64,000 bases of DNA from Trichoplusia ni. Lineage: Eukaryota; Arthropoda; Insecta; Lepidoptera; Noctuidae. The notes below the pieces were generated by a model, which saw only the letters and a list, made by a program, of their open reading frames with translations, did no database searches and was not told where the DNA came from. This document shows, piece by piece, positions 13,801 to 25,234 of this stretch; position 1 is the stretch's first letter; each line of letters begins with the position of its first letter. The translations under genes were made by a program, and so were the position numbers. The stretch is taken from positions 9,238,001 through 9,302,000 of the forward strand of contig NC_039494.1 of assembly GCF_003590095.1 (NCBI RefSeq), in the 5' to 3' direction.

Positions 13801-16800
13801 CAAAAAGCGATTTTGTTGTATGGTGTTAATAGTATCCCTATGATACTGCAATCGCCCCCCAACCATATTTATTTCGGAACAAAAATAACGTTTTCCGTAT
13901 GACATTTTTATGCCTTTTGTTTATCATTATTTGTCTTATTTATTTTTCTACGACTCCCGCCTTATAACCCTTGTGTCGCGTGGGTTTGACGAACGCAAAA
14001 AGACACCGAGACTCAGGACAAGCATTCGTAGATGACACAATCGATCGAATAAGCGACACACAGTGGGTTTAGCGTGGTGGTGGCTAACGTCAATGCCCAT
14101 TAGCGCAATAATAATTGCCTTAATTTTTTGATGTACCGCCGCTTGAGATCTCGCCTCACTCTGAACGGTAATTTTTCCGCGTTAAGTTTTCGCTACACCT
14201 AGGGTTAACGTTCATAATCGCGATAATTAATGCATTTCTCTTTAGTATGGCTCCAGCTTCAGATGAGCTGATAAAAATTATATGTAATCTTTTTATTTTA
14301 TTCTTAACTAGCTTTTCGCCCGCAGCTTCGTCCGCGTCAAGGTCGGTTATATCGCGTTTCCAAGAGAACTCTTCAAAAGTCCGGGAATAAAACTATCCTA
14401 TGTTCTTTCCCAAGGTCAACTCTAACTCTCTACCAAATTTCATTAAAATCAGTTCAGTGGTTTAGACGTGAAAGCATAACAGACAGCCAGAGTTACTTTC
14501 GCATTTATTATATTAGTAGAGATTGCCCAGGTTTTCTTTTCTTCTTCTACAAAATTGACATTACTACCCAAATTCCCAGGTACCGCGATCGCCGGTAAGA
14601 ACATAGCGAACCCGATCGCCATGATCAACGCGTCGGTGGACATGCTGGAGCACCTCGGCCACCACTTCCACGCGGACCTCATCCGCGCCGCCGTCGACAA
14701 GACCATCAACGTGGACCGCGTCATGACGCCCGACATCGGCGGGACCGCCTCCTCCACGGACGTCGTCAACGCCATCATTGGTAATATTGGACATTAGATT
14801 CTATCTGTATTCTAGAGCAGAGTGGGGTTGAAGGCTGGGGTTTGACGGGTACCTGTTCAATTTTTTATTTTCTTTTTAAAATAACTCCTGAAGTAAGGGA
14901 TGCAATCCTTGTTTCGCGGCGAGTTCACAAACATACAAATCATATGCACAAAGAGGGTGTCTTTCGTCATTTTCTCAGCTCACAATAGGAACTCTCGGGT
15001 AATCCCGATAAATAGTTACGCGTGCGTAAACCGTTATCAAATAAATATGTGTATACATTAAATAATAGAACGACTCCAGCATTAAGGAATTTAATCCTTG
15101 TAAAAAAATGTCACATGCACAAAGACACCCAGACTCAACATGCATTCGTGGATCACACAAATGCTTGTCTTACGCGGGGATCGAACTAACACATCGCGCT
15201 CAGTGGGTTTGTGTTGTCAAATCTGTTTTTAAAGTAAACATCGTGAGAATGATTCATTATTAAATGATGCAATGGTTTACTCACGCTTATTTACCGGGAT
15301 GGCCCGACTGTTGGTTTCCTACTCCCTATTTCACAATTTGACAAAAACATGTCAGATTCCAGCCTTTCAGTTTATTGTAGTTTTTTTTGGACTAAACAAT
15401 TATAAAGTACGTGCATTGGAAAGTCAACCTTCTCACCGTTGAAATAAAAATGCTAATGCTTTTATCTTGTTGGTCCAATAAGTAGCTACAATGTAGTATT
15501 ATTGTGTAGAATTCATTTATTATTGTTGTTTCACACGCTTATATTAGTTTTGACCTTATCAAAAACTAGTTTTTGAATGCTGATCACAAATATATTAAAA
15601 TCGTATCCTTTTTCAACAAAACTATTGAAATAAATACGTCTAAAATAATCTAGATAAGTTGACAATCGATTGATTAGCATTTCAGAAATCTAGTGTCACA
15701 GTTCATAAGCTCGTGTTTCGATTATTTTATTGTAACGCACTTTTCATTTATTCCTGGTTTGTGAAACACAGATCAATATAAAAAGTACTTAATTTATATA
15801 CCGTTCAAATCTTTTGATAAGATTTCTGGTTGGTTCTAAGACTTATTCATCGATTAATCTCAGTCGTGACGTCAGATGATTTGTTGGGAAATTGATCTGA
15901 CAACTAGAAAGCAGTATTCAAGCTTTATTTTATTAAAAGATTACTTTTATACAACATTGGTACCTATATATTTTTATAATGTTGTAAATAAATTGACGTC
16001 AAATCCTAAAAACACAATATCTGGATTTGCAAACCTCTATCATACGAAACCGTTATTTTAATGACGCCGGTATGATATGTTTAAAACATAGTAGTCAATT
16101 CTACACAATTTTATTGAAATTTCAACTTCTTTCAATAAAAAAAAACGTATGTTTTCTTTACCCTATGAGTGCAGTCACCACCATATACCCTCATTAAGGT
16201 TGCATCAGGCGCGGATCCAGTCCTCAAAGAAGGTTGTGGTCACAGCCACCCGATTATCAGCCAAGTACAGGGCCGATTGTGCTATTTACAATGGTCGAAT
16301 TTCGACCTTGCTTCAAAACAATCATGCCTTATAAACGACATGAATTTGACTTGTTTCCTTTGTTCTGAACATTAGGCGTTTAGCCTTAGGAATGGGAATG
16401 AATATCGTTTTACTATCCGACGATGTTGTCAAATGTGAAACGGTGACGTAATAATTAGATTTGGGTTCCATGGATCCGCGCCTGTATCGCGTAGGAGACT
16501 AGTCTGAGGGTATCGGAAACTTGTGTTGTCATGTGAAAGACGATCATCAGTCAATTAAACCTACTTAAACTCTAAAAGAGTAATTGTGATACAAACAATC
16601 TAGTTTTTTCTTTCTTTAAATTTGACACTCTGCTCTTTATTACTCCACTAAATTATTTTCTACCAACCAAATATAATTTAGTTGCCCGCCAAAGTATTAT
16701 TGTCGCTAGACAATGCGTTAGTGAGATAAGTTTGTAATTTAAGCAAATGAGCTTTTATATTAGAAATCATTTACAAGAGTTATCTCTTATGAGTATTAAT

Positions 16801-19669
16801 AAGCGTATTTAAAATATTATACGTCAGTATTTTTGTAATAGGTAATTGAAAATTACGTATTTATAAATATTAGCATAAGCGGCCTTTTTTAGAGATCACA
16901 GCTAAAATGTAAGTGCCAATAAACTTTCATCTCACTAGCGCCATCGTCGCATAGCGGCAGTTTCACGCAACTTTTTCTAATAGACAATTTTATTGTATAT
17001 TTATTTCAACCGTTTGTTTATGACCGAAAGTATTATCATCATGTTTTTAGTTACTTATTTATTTTTTATTGTAGATGATATTGTTAATAAATTGGTAATT
17101 TTATTTTTAGTGTTGTTATTGCTATTTTTACACCGGTTAGCATGAAAAGTGAAACGGAACTTAAGTTTGAGATGTTTAAGGCTTTAATTATTAGTCCATA
17201 ATTAAATTAAAATCGCTACTGACTCTATATACATCCATATATTTGCTATAGTGACAGAAAAATCTGCTTTATTTATTTTTTTGAACAAAAAACGATTCCC
17301 GCATAATTAATCTTAACCTTGTGTCGCGGGTTTCACACCCGCTGGTCTGAGTCTGGTTTTGAACACCCAGACTCAGGACAAGCATTCGTGGATCGCACAA
17401 ATGTTTGTCCTACGCGGGGATAAAATAGTAGTATTTATACTTAATTTAAAGACACCCATTACATTTAAATATATCCATCTCTACTTTATAACTTAAAAAA
17501 CAGAGATAGAACGATTAAACCACGTCTCAGACTGAGTGATGTTTCAGTTTTCGGATTTATTTAGCAAGTTGAGTGCTTATTTTATTTATTCGAAATTATC
17601 GAATGTAAAGTTTAAATTGTTACGCAATATTCTAAAAAACGACACTTTTAATGAGTAATTATTAATGAATTAAGTATATTATTAATGAGTATTTTTATGT
17701 GAGAAATAAGGTATTGAGATCATTTAGCACTCAATTTGTTTTAGGTATATTTCTCTTGCACAAAGCATTTCTTGAATTCATTGAAAATATACTGAATTTC
17801 AATATTGAAAACTGAAATTCGTAAGTTCTGGTGATCAGTCTTCTCTCTATATAGGGAGAGGCTTTGCCCAGCCGTGGGACATGCTTTAATATTACCTTTA
17901 TTCTCAAATGGTCCAATATGCTTTGTGCAAAAGAAGCTAAAGTATTCGTAATTGCTTGACCCCCAGTAGATTTTAGTATTGCCAGCTTTAAAAATCATAC
18001 ACAAAGCAATTTTTAATTTTCATGTCCTAGCCCGTATCAGTTCAAGAAATCAAGATAAGATTTGTCCAAAACCTTGTCCAAAGTAAAGGTCAGTCGTCCA
18101 AACAAACCTATATTAATATTATAAAGAGGTAACGTTGCGGTTTCTTAGGTTTACGCGAATGTTAGACATTAAAATGAAACTACTTAAAATTTTATCGCGG
18201 TTTAATTTGGTCACGGGCAAACTGCAGCAGTCTGCCCGTGACCATGATACCTGCAAAGGTGTCGAAACATAATCAATTTCATTTCAAGAGGTAACGTTTT
18301 TGAGATTGTAGCGTTGTTTTCATCTCTGGTACTGTAGAATCCGTTAGAAAGAACATTTAGTTACATAATACCACGTTATATGGGCGTGTTCTTGGCTATA
18401 TAATGATAAATACAGCCCAATGACTCAATAATAGGGATGATGACATTTTTTTTGCAGTGTCCGTCTTGTAGTTTTTTGTATAATAATGGATACGTATTTT
18501 TAATTTGTACCGCAAACATAAATTGACCAAATTACAGTGAATGAAACTTACGCGTGACGTCACGATTGAGTATAAATTTTACTTTATCGTTACGTCACAA
18601 GCCCCCTCTCCTAAACTTTAAAGCAGTTACTCTTTGTCAATTCTAGTTTATCTGAAAAAGGAAAAAATACTTGTCTCATACTTTTCAATTATCTGAGGGA
18701 CTAGATTTTTTCTTTTTATACCCAGTCATCATTCCTATTTGATAGTCTTAATAATATTTAGCATAGAGATAGCTGATCTCTGAATGGGTAAAGGACTTGT
18801 TGGATACTTTTATACGGATAATACCGGGTGGTATAGCAGTACAATGTTGTATTATTTTGACATCCAAAACTTCAGCTATTTTAAATAATAAACAACTGAT
18901 TCAAAATTGATAAGTGACAGCGTTAAATGAAAAATGAATGAATCAGTTCATCCAATCCGAAGATAACGATGATTTATGAACTTCCTATTTTTTGAAGTCC
19001 GTTCATCTTTTTTTATTTGCCGTGAAATAGCTGTTATTTGGTTCATCAAGTATGGTATAATAGTTTTTATATGAAGTCAATAGTATGTTTTTGTTGTTAA
19101 AATAATATTAGTATTATTTCACCTCCATTTAATGGTTTTCTTTGACTCGAGTAGAAACATAGATACAGACAGACATTAGAACCGTCCATTTTACAATCGA
19201 AAGCCTTTTCATGTCCATTTGAAACAAATATCATCATTCCTCACAGCAAGCTTAGTAAGTACTCATTATCTCGCTTTTCATTCTGTGTATACTTGCATAA
19301 CTTTCTTGAGAATAATTCATCATCATCATCATCACTTAAAAGGCGCAATTTACTCACGCGTATTTATCGGGATTGCCCGACGAGTTTCGCTCATGATTAA
19401 GGACTCCGGTTGGGTCCGAAACTAGTCGGACGATCCCGATAAATACGCGTGAGTAAACCGTTGTCTTTTAAGTACATTTTGTGTACCTTGTCTACCTAAC
19501 TGTAGTTGAAAGAGACTGCTATATGCCGAGTTTTGCCGTCTCTGTCCCACTGCTGGTGTTGCTAGTTGTTTTAATAATGTGACTAACAAAAACTCTCCGA
19601 TTTGCAGGTAACGTGGAAGATTGTATCAAAAGTAACTCGGTGTTAACTAATTATAAGTATTCAATGTAG
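7581..19669 (+). CDS. IDH3G: Isocitrate dehydrogenase [NAD] subunit gamma, mitochondrial
   Basis: Eight exons join without a frame break: 7581-7819, 9006-9120, 11431-11582, 12029-12173, 12714-12856, 13489-13640, 14580-14780 and 19608-19669. They total 1209 nt, or 402 residues plus stop TAG. The product is a subunit of the mitochondrial matrix enzyme that oxidatively decarboxylates isocitrate to 2-oxoglutarate with NAD+ in the TCA cycle. The first ~50 residues are Ala/Ser/basic-rich and look like a mitochondrial targeting peptide. Family landmarks are PGGGIGPELM (residues 63-72), LKGNIETK, NTEGEYAMLEHESV, VHKANIMKLSDGLFL, NLYGSIVSN, NYGDHYAVFEPGTRNTG and TPDIGG. LKGNIET, and NLYGSIVSN in place of the catalytic subunit's metal-binding NLYGDILSD, point to gamma rather than alpha; gamma subunits are allosteric regulators in the heteromer. 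Introns carry many repeats; the last is 4.8 kb. Confidence 0.95.
8546..8910. mobile_element. MITE with ~45-bp terminal inverted repeats, copy 1
   Basis: The ends are tacacggtgattttt and its inverse aaaaaatcacggtgta. Inside them both arms carry gtcttacaaaagcagcccag. The middle holds a GC-rich atgccgccgcccgcgcccct block. It sits in intron 1 of IDH3G. A second copy lies at 38360-38742. It has no coding capacity. Confidence 0.85.
9006..9120 (+). CDS. IDH3G: IDH3G exon 2
   Basis: Acceptor tattttcag, donor AAG|gtaata. It encodes YIGAPVDFEIVDIDPTVDN through IKRNGVCLK, and the exon ends on a whole codon. Confidence 0.95.
9250..9490 (+). repeat. Dispersed repeat with 'gctgttgcccttgacttcgt' head
   Basis: It starts with a tagctgttgcc...cttcgtccccgtggg-type head and ends near an 'atattagtataga' tail. 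Related copies in this window share the head (gcccgcgacttcgtccgcgt) and the tail (tttataatattagtaagga). It lies in intron 2 of IDH3G. Confidence 0.65.
9890..9960 (+). mobile_element. RTE-like LINE 3' tail fragment
   Basis: The aacatggagaggtctattac block, then cagcagtggacacctatagg and a (gat)n run, match the coding end and microsatellite tail of moth RTE-clade LINEs. Only the last ~70 bases are present. Confidence 0.6.
10835..11050 (+). repeat. Moth dispersed repeat, 'ttggggtcggcttccagtct' family
   Basis: Diverged copy in intron 2 of IDH3G with the blocks ccaagtatgtttgggtcggc, aggagcgaaggcctatctgg and gttacctgggcaacacgata. Confidence 0.7.
11431..11582 (+). CDS. IDH3G: IDH3G exon 3
   Basis: Acceptor taaattccag, donor AG|gtaaat. 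It encodes GNIETKSEAAYVTSRNVALR through CKSYPGVQTRHKDINIQII, the segment that marks the gamma type. Confidence 0.95.
11668..11830 (+). repeat. tRNA-derived SINE fragment
   Basis: Starts gacagccgagtggttgaggt, like a tRNA A-box head, and continues with a cacgaatgcttgtccagaga block and a cccgcgatacaaggattaaa tail. Related copies, in either orientation, occur at about 490-640, 13975-14100, 15080-15215, 17318-17425, 31205-31325, 53395-53545 and 58585-58660. Confidence 0.7.
12029..12173 (+). CDS. IDH3G: IDH3G exon 4
   Basis: Acceptor ctttctcag, donor AAG|gtcaga. It encodes QNTEGEYAMLEHESVRGVIE through FARKNNRKK. Confidence 0.95.
12714..12856 (+). CDS. IDH3G: IDH3G exon 5
   Basis: Acceptor catccacag, donor AA|gtgagt. 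It encodes VTTVHKANIMKLSDGLFLET through MIIDNCCMQLVA, the conserved substrate-site region of the family. Confidence 0.95.
13255..13395 (+). repeat. Dispersed repeat, 'gagtttgtttcgacatttct' family
   Basis: Contains tttaaaagaggaaccctgag then ttctcagggtagccagctag and a gtgatgacgtctatcctatc tail. It is related to 31055-31200 and, inverted, to 57590-57725. Confidence 0.65.
13489..13640 (+). CDS. IDH3G: IDH3G exon 6
   Basis: Acceptor ctcctccccag, donor CCG|gtatgt. It encodes PHQFDVMLMTNLYGSIVSNV through NYGDHYAVFEPGTRNT. Ser and Asn replace the two metal-binding Asp residues of the alpha subunit's NLYGDILSD motif. Confidence 0.95.
14310..14525 (+). repeat. Dispersed repeat with 'cccgcagcttcgtccgcgtc' head
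   Basis: Near full-length copy in intron 6 of IDH3G: head gcccgcagcttcgtccgcg, middle aactcttcaaaagtccggga and attaaaatcagttcagtggt, tail tattatattagtagagat. Inverted copies lie at 47407-47612 and 59149-59370. Confidence 0.75.
14580..14780 (+). CDS. IDH3G: IDH3G exon 7
   Basis: Acceptor aaattcccag, donor ATTG|gtaata. It encodes GTAIAGKNIANPIAMINASV through RVMTPDIGGTASSTDVVNAI. It is markedly GC-rich, as coding exons are throughout this window. Confidence 0.95.
18209..18243. repeat. Perfect 11-bp stem inverted repeat
   Basis: ggtcacgggca pairs with tgcccgtgacc across a 13-base spacer that itself holds ctgcag. It lies within intron 7 of IDH3G and is probably the core of a short palindromic element. 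Confidence 0.7.
19327..19470. mobile_element. Palindromic MITE, 'tactcacgcgtatttatcgg' family
   Basis: The left arm tttactcacgcgtatttatc is mirrored by gataaatacgcgtgagtaaa on the right. Between them lies the family core gactccggttgggtccgaaa followed by ctagtcgg. Related copies or fragments occur at 15225-15305, 27655-27735, 30310-30445, 44690-44830 and 44850-45015. Confidence 0.8.
19608..19669 (+). CDS. IDH3G: IDH3G exon 8 (terminal)
   Basis: Acceptor ctctccgatttgcag lies 4.8 kb from exon 7. The phase-1 junction restores Gly and the exon reads NVEDCIKSNSVLTNYKYSM then TAG. It is short and poorly conserved, as expected for the C-terminal tail of this subunit. Confidence 0.88.
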
Positions 19670-19679
19670 AAAGGAAATC

Positions 19680-19717
19680 AATAAATATAGTAAATTATAT
19701 TATGTATAGAAAATAAA
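19680..19717 (+). terminator. IDH3G poly(A) signals
   Basis: AATAAA hexamers occur at 19680-19685 and 19712-19717, 11 and 43 bases after the stop codon. A T-rich downstream element begins at about 19740. Confidence 0.75.
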
Positions 19718-20224
19718 TTATCTGGTCGAACCGTATATTGGTTTTTATTTTTCAATACAATTGTGAAGCATTTACGGACTGTATGATGTTAGAATAACAG
19801 GATAATAAACCCTAATTATTAACAAACCCTAATAAAAAAATTAACAAGGCTAGCCATTGCTCTATCAAACTTGTTACTTACCCGTTTTTTATATTACCTC
19901 CCGCTTATCCTATTCATATTATATAGCCCCTTTTTACCCGGGAACATCCTCGTGGACATTCTCCACCCTGGGGAAGGCGGAGAGGTATGCAGACTTCAGA
20001 CAGAACCTGGATTAACACAGGTGATTTTATATCCCCATCAGATCATCTTCGATTTCTAGCGGAACTGGCAACAGTAAGTTATAGGTAAATAAAACAACTA
20101 TATTAGGGATATCAATGATATACTTCAGTACAATTGTTCACACAGGACTTAGATATGACAACGTGCGTGGTCACGCATGCAGCAGTACCGGCTTCGAGAA
20201 TAATTATTAAATAATCCTATTATA

Positions 20225-20420
20225 ATTATATAATAAATGTGAAACATTGTATGGATGTTTGTTCGTCTTTCATGCAAAACCACTGAACGGATTCAGACGA
20301 AACTTGGTACACAGATAGTTTGTAACGAGGATTAACATATAGGATAGTTTTTATCCTGATTGTATTTTCCCGCGGGATCATTCTCAATTTGCAGCGGGCT
20401 TAGCCGCTGACGACAATGGT
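20225..20420 (-). repeat. Dispersed repeat, inverted copy
   Basis: Contains ccactgaacggattcagacg and aaacttggtacacagatagt, then a cccgcgggatcattctcaat-like end. These blocks mark the family whose head is gcccgcgacttcgtccgcgt. Confidence 0.5.
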
Positions 20421-22224
20421 TAAATATTATTAGTTGTGAAGTCATTCACAACTTAACAATCTTAGTTTTGATAGCTTTCGTTCACAGATTATAAAATTCC
20501 GATATATTATATATATTATATTATTCATTATTAAAACTTATTAAGATGATGCGAACATTGCAGGATACATATTATAAATTACTTGTGATACCACAGCTTT
20601 CGCAATGCATTGCGACTCGCCTCATGCAAATAAACCTAGTTTTATTACATTGTGTAAATTACTGTTGGTATAGAAAATACCTAGTATTTATTGCTAAGAA
20701 ATCTAAAATTAATGTTACGTAGTAGTAAACATTGCTTGTTATCATGTACTAACCGCCTGCAGTGGGGAAAACATGGGTAAAATCACAAGCTTAGTGACCT
20801 ATACTTGTTCTCTAGCTGTGGGGATACTTGTAGTCTGGCGTTTATTAGTCTTTGTTAATGGCGCCCACCGTGGGGCAGGTCAAAACTTTATCAATGCTCG
20901 CTTTCTGTATGAGGCATTCAGTGGGACAGTCATAGGCTTGAAGTCTTATAAATAATGGCGCTCACCGTGGGGCCCACCACAACCATTCGAACCATCGATG
21001 CTGGTTAATATAAAAGTCCCGTCCCATGGTAAGGGGGACGGCAACTAGTCGATTGTAATGCATTTGATTAAAATATAGTATAAGTAAGATATTTTCATAA
21101 ACAAAACATTGTTGATCCTTACAAAATTGGATCGTTTGTTATATCTAATGAGATTCAATACACGTCAAATTTAAAAATAAAAATATTTGACAACTAAAAT
21201 GCATAAAAAAGTGGTAAACACTTCTTAAAATACTGCCTATTATATCTATTTTCGATATATAGAAAACTATACACGCAGTAAAGTAAAAAAAAAAATGATT
21301 TAATAAATAAAAACATTAAATTTGTTCAGCTGCTTTCAAAATACTGAGTTTCCAAAAAGCCGGTACTGTTTACAAAATTCATTACAACTATACACAATTA
21401 TTATTTTATAATACAGTAAGTATTTAAATACAAAAAATAAATCATAGAAAATAAATGCGTGGAGAGACTTATAGTTTTTATTGCACCTGTGATTGCCGCC
21501 ATTCTGTTCTTTATCGTATCAAAATTGTATTTAAAATAAACGTCTTAAAAATTTGTCCGTTTATCTATTGGTTACAAGGTCCATGGTATAAAGCTAGACT
21601 AGTCAGATATTAAGCAGTTATGGTCCATCCACTATTTATCTGTTTCATTTACGGCGAACGTCTAACCAGACTATAAGTTTCAAATCTTCCAGCTGTCAAA
21701 GCGAGACAGCATGAAATACGGTATAGCGTTGACTCTTTCACAACTGCAAGAGATCTGAGGAGGTAGGAGTCCTAACCTCCTGAAATAATAATTGTGAGAT
21801 AAGTTTGTTTTTCCCACGTTTCTATGCACTAACTTTTCTTGTTTGTTTGTCGTTCCGAACTCAATTTTGAGGCAATTCCCGATAAGCTAGCAGGCTGAAA
21901 TTTTCAGGATAGCTTCAAACCTGATGACAATGCTATTTACAACTATAAAAACGGCTGGACTGATTTTGATAAAATTTGAATGGAGTGTCATTTAAAAACG
22001 GGTTTTCAGATTTTTTTAATCTACTAATTATTTGGTTTATTTCAAATACAATTTTAGATAAAAAGAAAACGTCAATACAGTTGTTATCGGCGTCTCGCAG
22101 TTAGCTTTGTATCATTCATAGATATATTTATATAAAACAGTTTCTTTCACATCAAAAATAAGTTTTAAACATTGAACGAAAGTCACTAAACTTTATGAAT
22201 ATAATTGAATAAATACATGGTATA

Positions 22225-22375
22225 TAAGGATATTGTCACCGAGGTCGTCCGCGACGAAGGTGGTGTGATGATCTTGTCAAATACGCGGGGCACAAAGGGT
22301 CAGAAATCGCAACAGACAGAGAGGTTTCGAAGAGAAAGGGGGACTTTGCCCAGCAGTGGGGACAAAAACAGGCTA
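22225..22375 (+). mobile_element. RTE-like LINE 3' coding tail
   Basis: The + strand reads, with frame slips, like the end of a moth LINE polyprotein: a short W/DD-type region, GHKGSEIATDRE-like residues, then a gactttgcccagcagtgggg block that marks the terminal residues before the tail. It is a 5'-truncated remnant. Confidence 0.55.
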
Positions 22376-22937
22376 TTGAAAATGTATATATATACGAAAC
22401 TATATAAAAAAGATATCCACCCTTGAAAGGGAATTATTATACAAGTTTGTTTGAGTTATTGTTGACCTGTTCGTAATATAAAGGTTTACAAAGTGTAAGT
22501 ATACAATAACTTATATTTTTATAGGGATACATTTTTCATTATCGCAAGCATTTTTCTCAAATTGTCGTCTGATTTTTAATAGTATACATTTAACACGATA
22601 TACTGTCTGATATTAATTAAATTAGATTTTATATTTATTATATTATAAATGGATAAATATAACGTTTTTTTTTCAGTGACTTTCGTTGACTGTTTTTTAT
22701 AAACAGCGTCTTTTAAAAGCCTTAATTTTGATTAGATATGTTATACAGATATTTCTTTTTATACTTTTAAAATATGTTTTTAATTTATAGTGTCCTCTAC
22801 ATTATAAAAAAACATTTAAGTGCATTTTCTTTCCTTCCAATGAATTATGACTATTTTTATAACACTTTATGAAAAACACTTGACACGTGCTTGTTATGGT
22901 TGTACCTTCAAAGTCATAACGAGCTTTCGGCTATCAT

Positions 22938-23136
22938 TTTTCACATCTTGAGCAGTCGTTACAGGTAGTCAGGAGCTAGAAAATCTGACAACCAGTCTTA
23001 CTAAGGGGTATCGTGTTGCCCAGGTAACTGGGTTGAGGAGGTCAGATAGGCAGTCGCTCCTTATAAAACACTGGTACTTCGCTGCATCCGGTTAGACTGG
23101 AAGCCGACCACAACATAGTTGGGAAAAGGCTAGGAT
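22938..23136 (-). repeat. Moth dispersed repeat, 'ttggggtcggcttccagtct' family (inverted)
   Basis: Reads aagccgaccacaacatagtt ggg on the + strand at its right end, with gaggtcagataggcagtcgc and tcgtgttgcccaggtaactg inside. These are the reverse complements of the family blocks. Confidence 0.8.
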
Positions 23137-25234
23137 GCAGAGTTGTGTCAAGTATTTATTTACAATCGGATGAACTAATATAAATTCAATTATCTTACCT
23201 TTTCATGTTTTGAACATCAGAAAGAGAGAGAGATGTATTTAAATATTTTTATAATCTTAACATCTTTTTAAATCTGTTTTGTACCTTGATTTTCAGGGAT
23301 CCTTATAAATAAATCCCTTGATACAATCTATGAATGATATTTGGCTATACATAAGAATTGAATTCGTTAATGAATTTGTTTTTAATAAATAGTAATTAAA
23401 TTCGATTTAAATGAGATTCAACAATAGTCAATGAATATTTATTTAGAATACAAAATGAGGGTATTTCAGTATTTTTTTAACTGTTCAGAAATTTAGTTAA
23501 AGGGGCCTTTTTATAGTTATGGAAAGTCTCTTGAAGTGGTTTCCCAGCAGTGGGATATCAGACCAGAATTATTTAGAAATTTACTTCATCATACTTTAAT
23601 AAAAATACTATTGGCAAGATATGGCATAATTTGTATATACCCTCATTTAGTAATTCTAAATAAATATCGAGTAAGAAGAAATAAATAAATTAGCAAAGCT
23701 AAGAGTTAGATATCTTAACATTTTAAATTCGAGAATTTGTTAAGTGTATCCATAGCGTTTTGGCATACGATTTAGCACCAAATTTTGGCGAAATATCATT
23801 TTTTTAATACAATCTTTTCTATCACAATACCTTGAAATAATAACTTTATTATTTTATTTTTTGTATGACAAACTAAAATTCAATTTGATTGAAATATTAG
23901 TAATTTGGATTCTTTTATAAAGAAATGTTTAACTCACGGCTCTATAGAGATACGAAAGATGAGTTTTCTTTTGCTCAGCAGTGGGATTCCTCGGTCTAGT
24001 AAATATTTTCATTATGCAAATTTATTTTCTTCTTATTATGTGTGCAGATTTACTATAAAAACATCGATTACCTAATTAGGTTTGATCTTTTAAAAGTAGG
24101 AACGTTTTTGTGCGCTTATATCAAGGTAAAAGTTATTTACTTGTAATTTTTATTAATTCCAAAGTATTATAAATAGTCCAGATTGTATTATTTAATTAAA
24201 AAGCCCAAATCAATAAGCTGGTCCTTGTTGGAATAATTTAATATTTTCGTTCGTTAATTATTTTTCGGCTTTTTAAGAAAGGCAAGTAAGAAAATGGATA
24301 TTCAACACTTGCAAATTGACGGCAAGTTGGGTAATAATAAGAAATTTTATGGTACTTTTTGTGCAATTTATGCAACAATTTAATTTTAAAAGATTTCCAC
24401 TCGATATTAATTAACGAAAATATTAAAATTAACCCCACAAAAGGCTTGCGAATAAGAATAAATAGAGAGACAAGTACACAGCTACGCTGCATACAAAATA
24501 ATAAAATAAAAAATCATCTCATTCAATGAGAAAAATTGTAAATAAATCAGTCGTTTCAGAAACTATTTAAATAATATAATTTATTAAATAACTTGATAAT
24601 TGATAATGATTCATTCATTCCTGACTATTGTTAATTGTCTTCAGTCGACTAAAACTTTGTCGGGTGGCTAAAAGTGACTAGCCACCGTATTTTTAATCGA
24701 AACTTAACTTTTAGATGTCTTTAAGTCTGTCGTTATTTTATACAGAAACGACAGACAGACAGACTGTGATACAAAAATGATTTACATTTATGTATACGGG
24801 TATACAACTTTATTGTTTGACTAAAAAAGTATAAAGTGATACAGTTGACTAAATCTAAATTTCGATTGCAGTCTTTAATTAATTGCCATAGACTAATAAG
24901 ACCACAATGTTTTAAGTCGTATTATTTGTTGTCTATCTAAGTCAGATTGTGTTTATTGGCTGACTAAATTGTTTTTAGTCAGTCTGATCAAGCACGCCAA
25001 TTATTCGGCAGTGCCTAAAAACTTATTACTAATAGTTAACCTGGCATCTATATAGTGATGCAGTTTTTAACCTTAAATAGTTATTAAATATGAGATACAG
25101 ACAATTAACACCGATTTATTACTAAGTATAGATGATTAGTTGACTAATTTGGGACTGGGTTTTGGGATCAAGGGACACATACATACATACATGAATCATT
25201 ACCACATCATCAATAAAACTAAATAAAATAATCA

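Larger units (their letters stand above)
14781..19607. other. IDH3G intron 7, repeat-rich; no further gene seen
   Basis: This 4.8-kb intron holds partial MITE and SINE copies (about 14985-15305 and 17318-17425), a palindromic MITE at 19327-19470 and a hairpin at 18209-18243. The open frames at 15876-16375 and 17731-18004 are short, lack splice support and match no family I know. Confidence 0.7.
19718..25234. other. Intergenic, AT-rich; no gene recognised
   Basis: Apart from repeat fragments (20225-20420, 22225-22375, 22938-23136), the interval is AT-rich with short chance open frames. It should hold the missing last CUEDC2 exon if that gene ends here, but no sequence fitting the conserved C-terminal RFH end was found on the - strand. 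Confidence 0.6.

Noticed and set aside
13419..13905. - and + open frames around IDH3G exon 6
   Set aside because: They run over the exon antisense or read through its donor into intron; no independent evidence.
14449..14797. - strand open frames over IDH3G exon 7
   Set aside because: Antisense shadows of a GC-rich coding exon.
24238..24492. 84-codon - strand frame
   Set aside because: Very AT-rich, Lys/Tyr/Ile/Phe-dominated translation typical of chance frames; no splice or family support.
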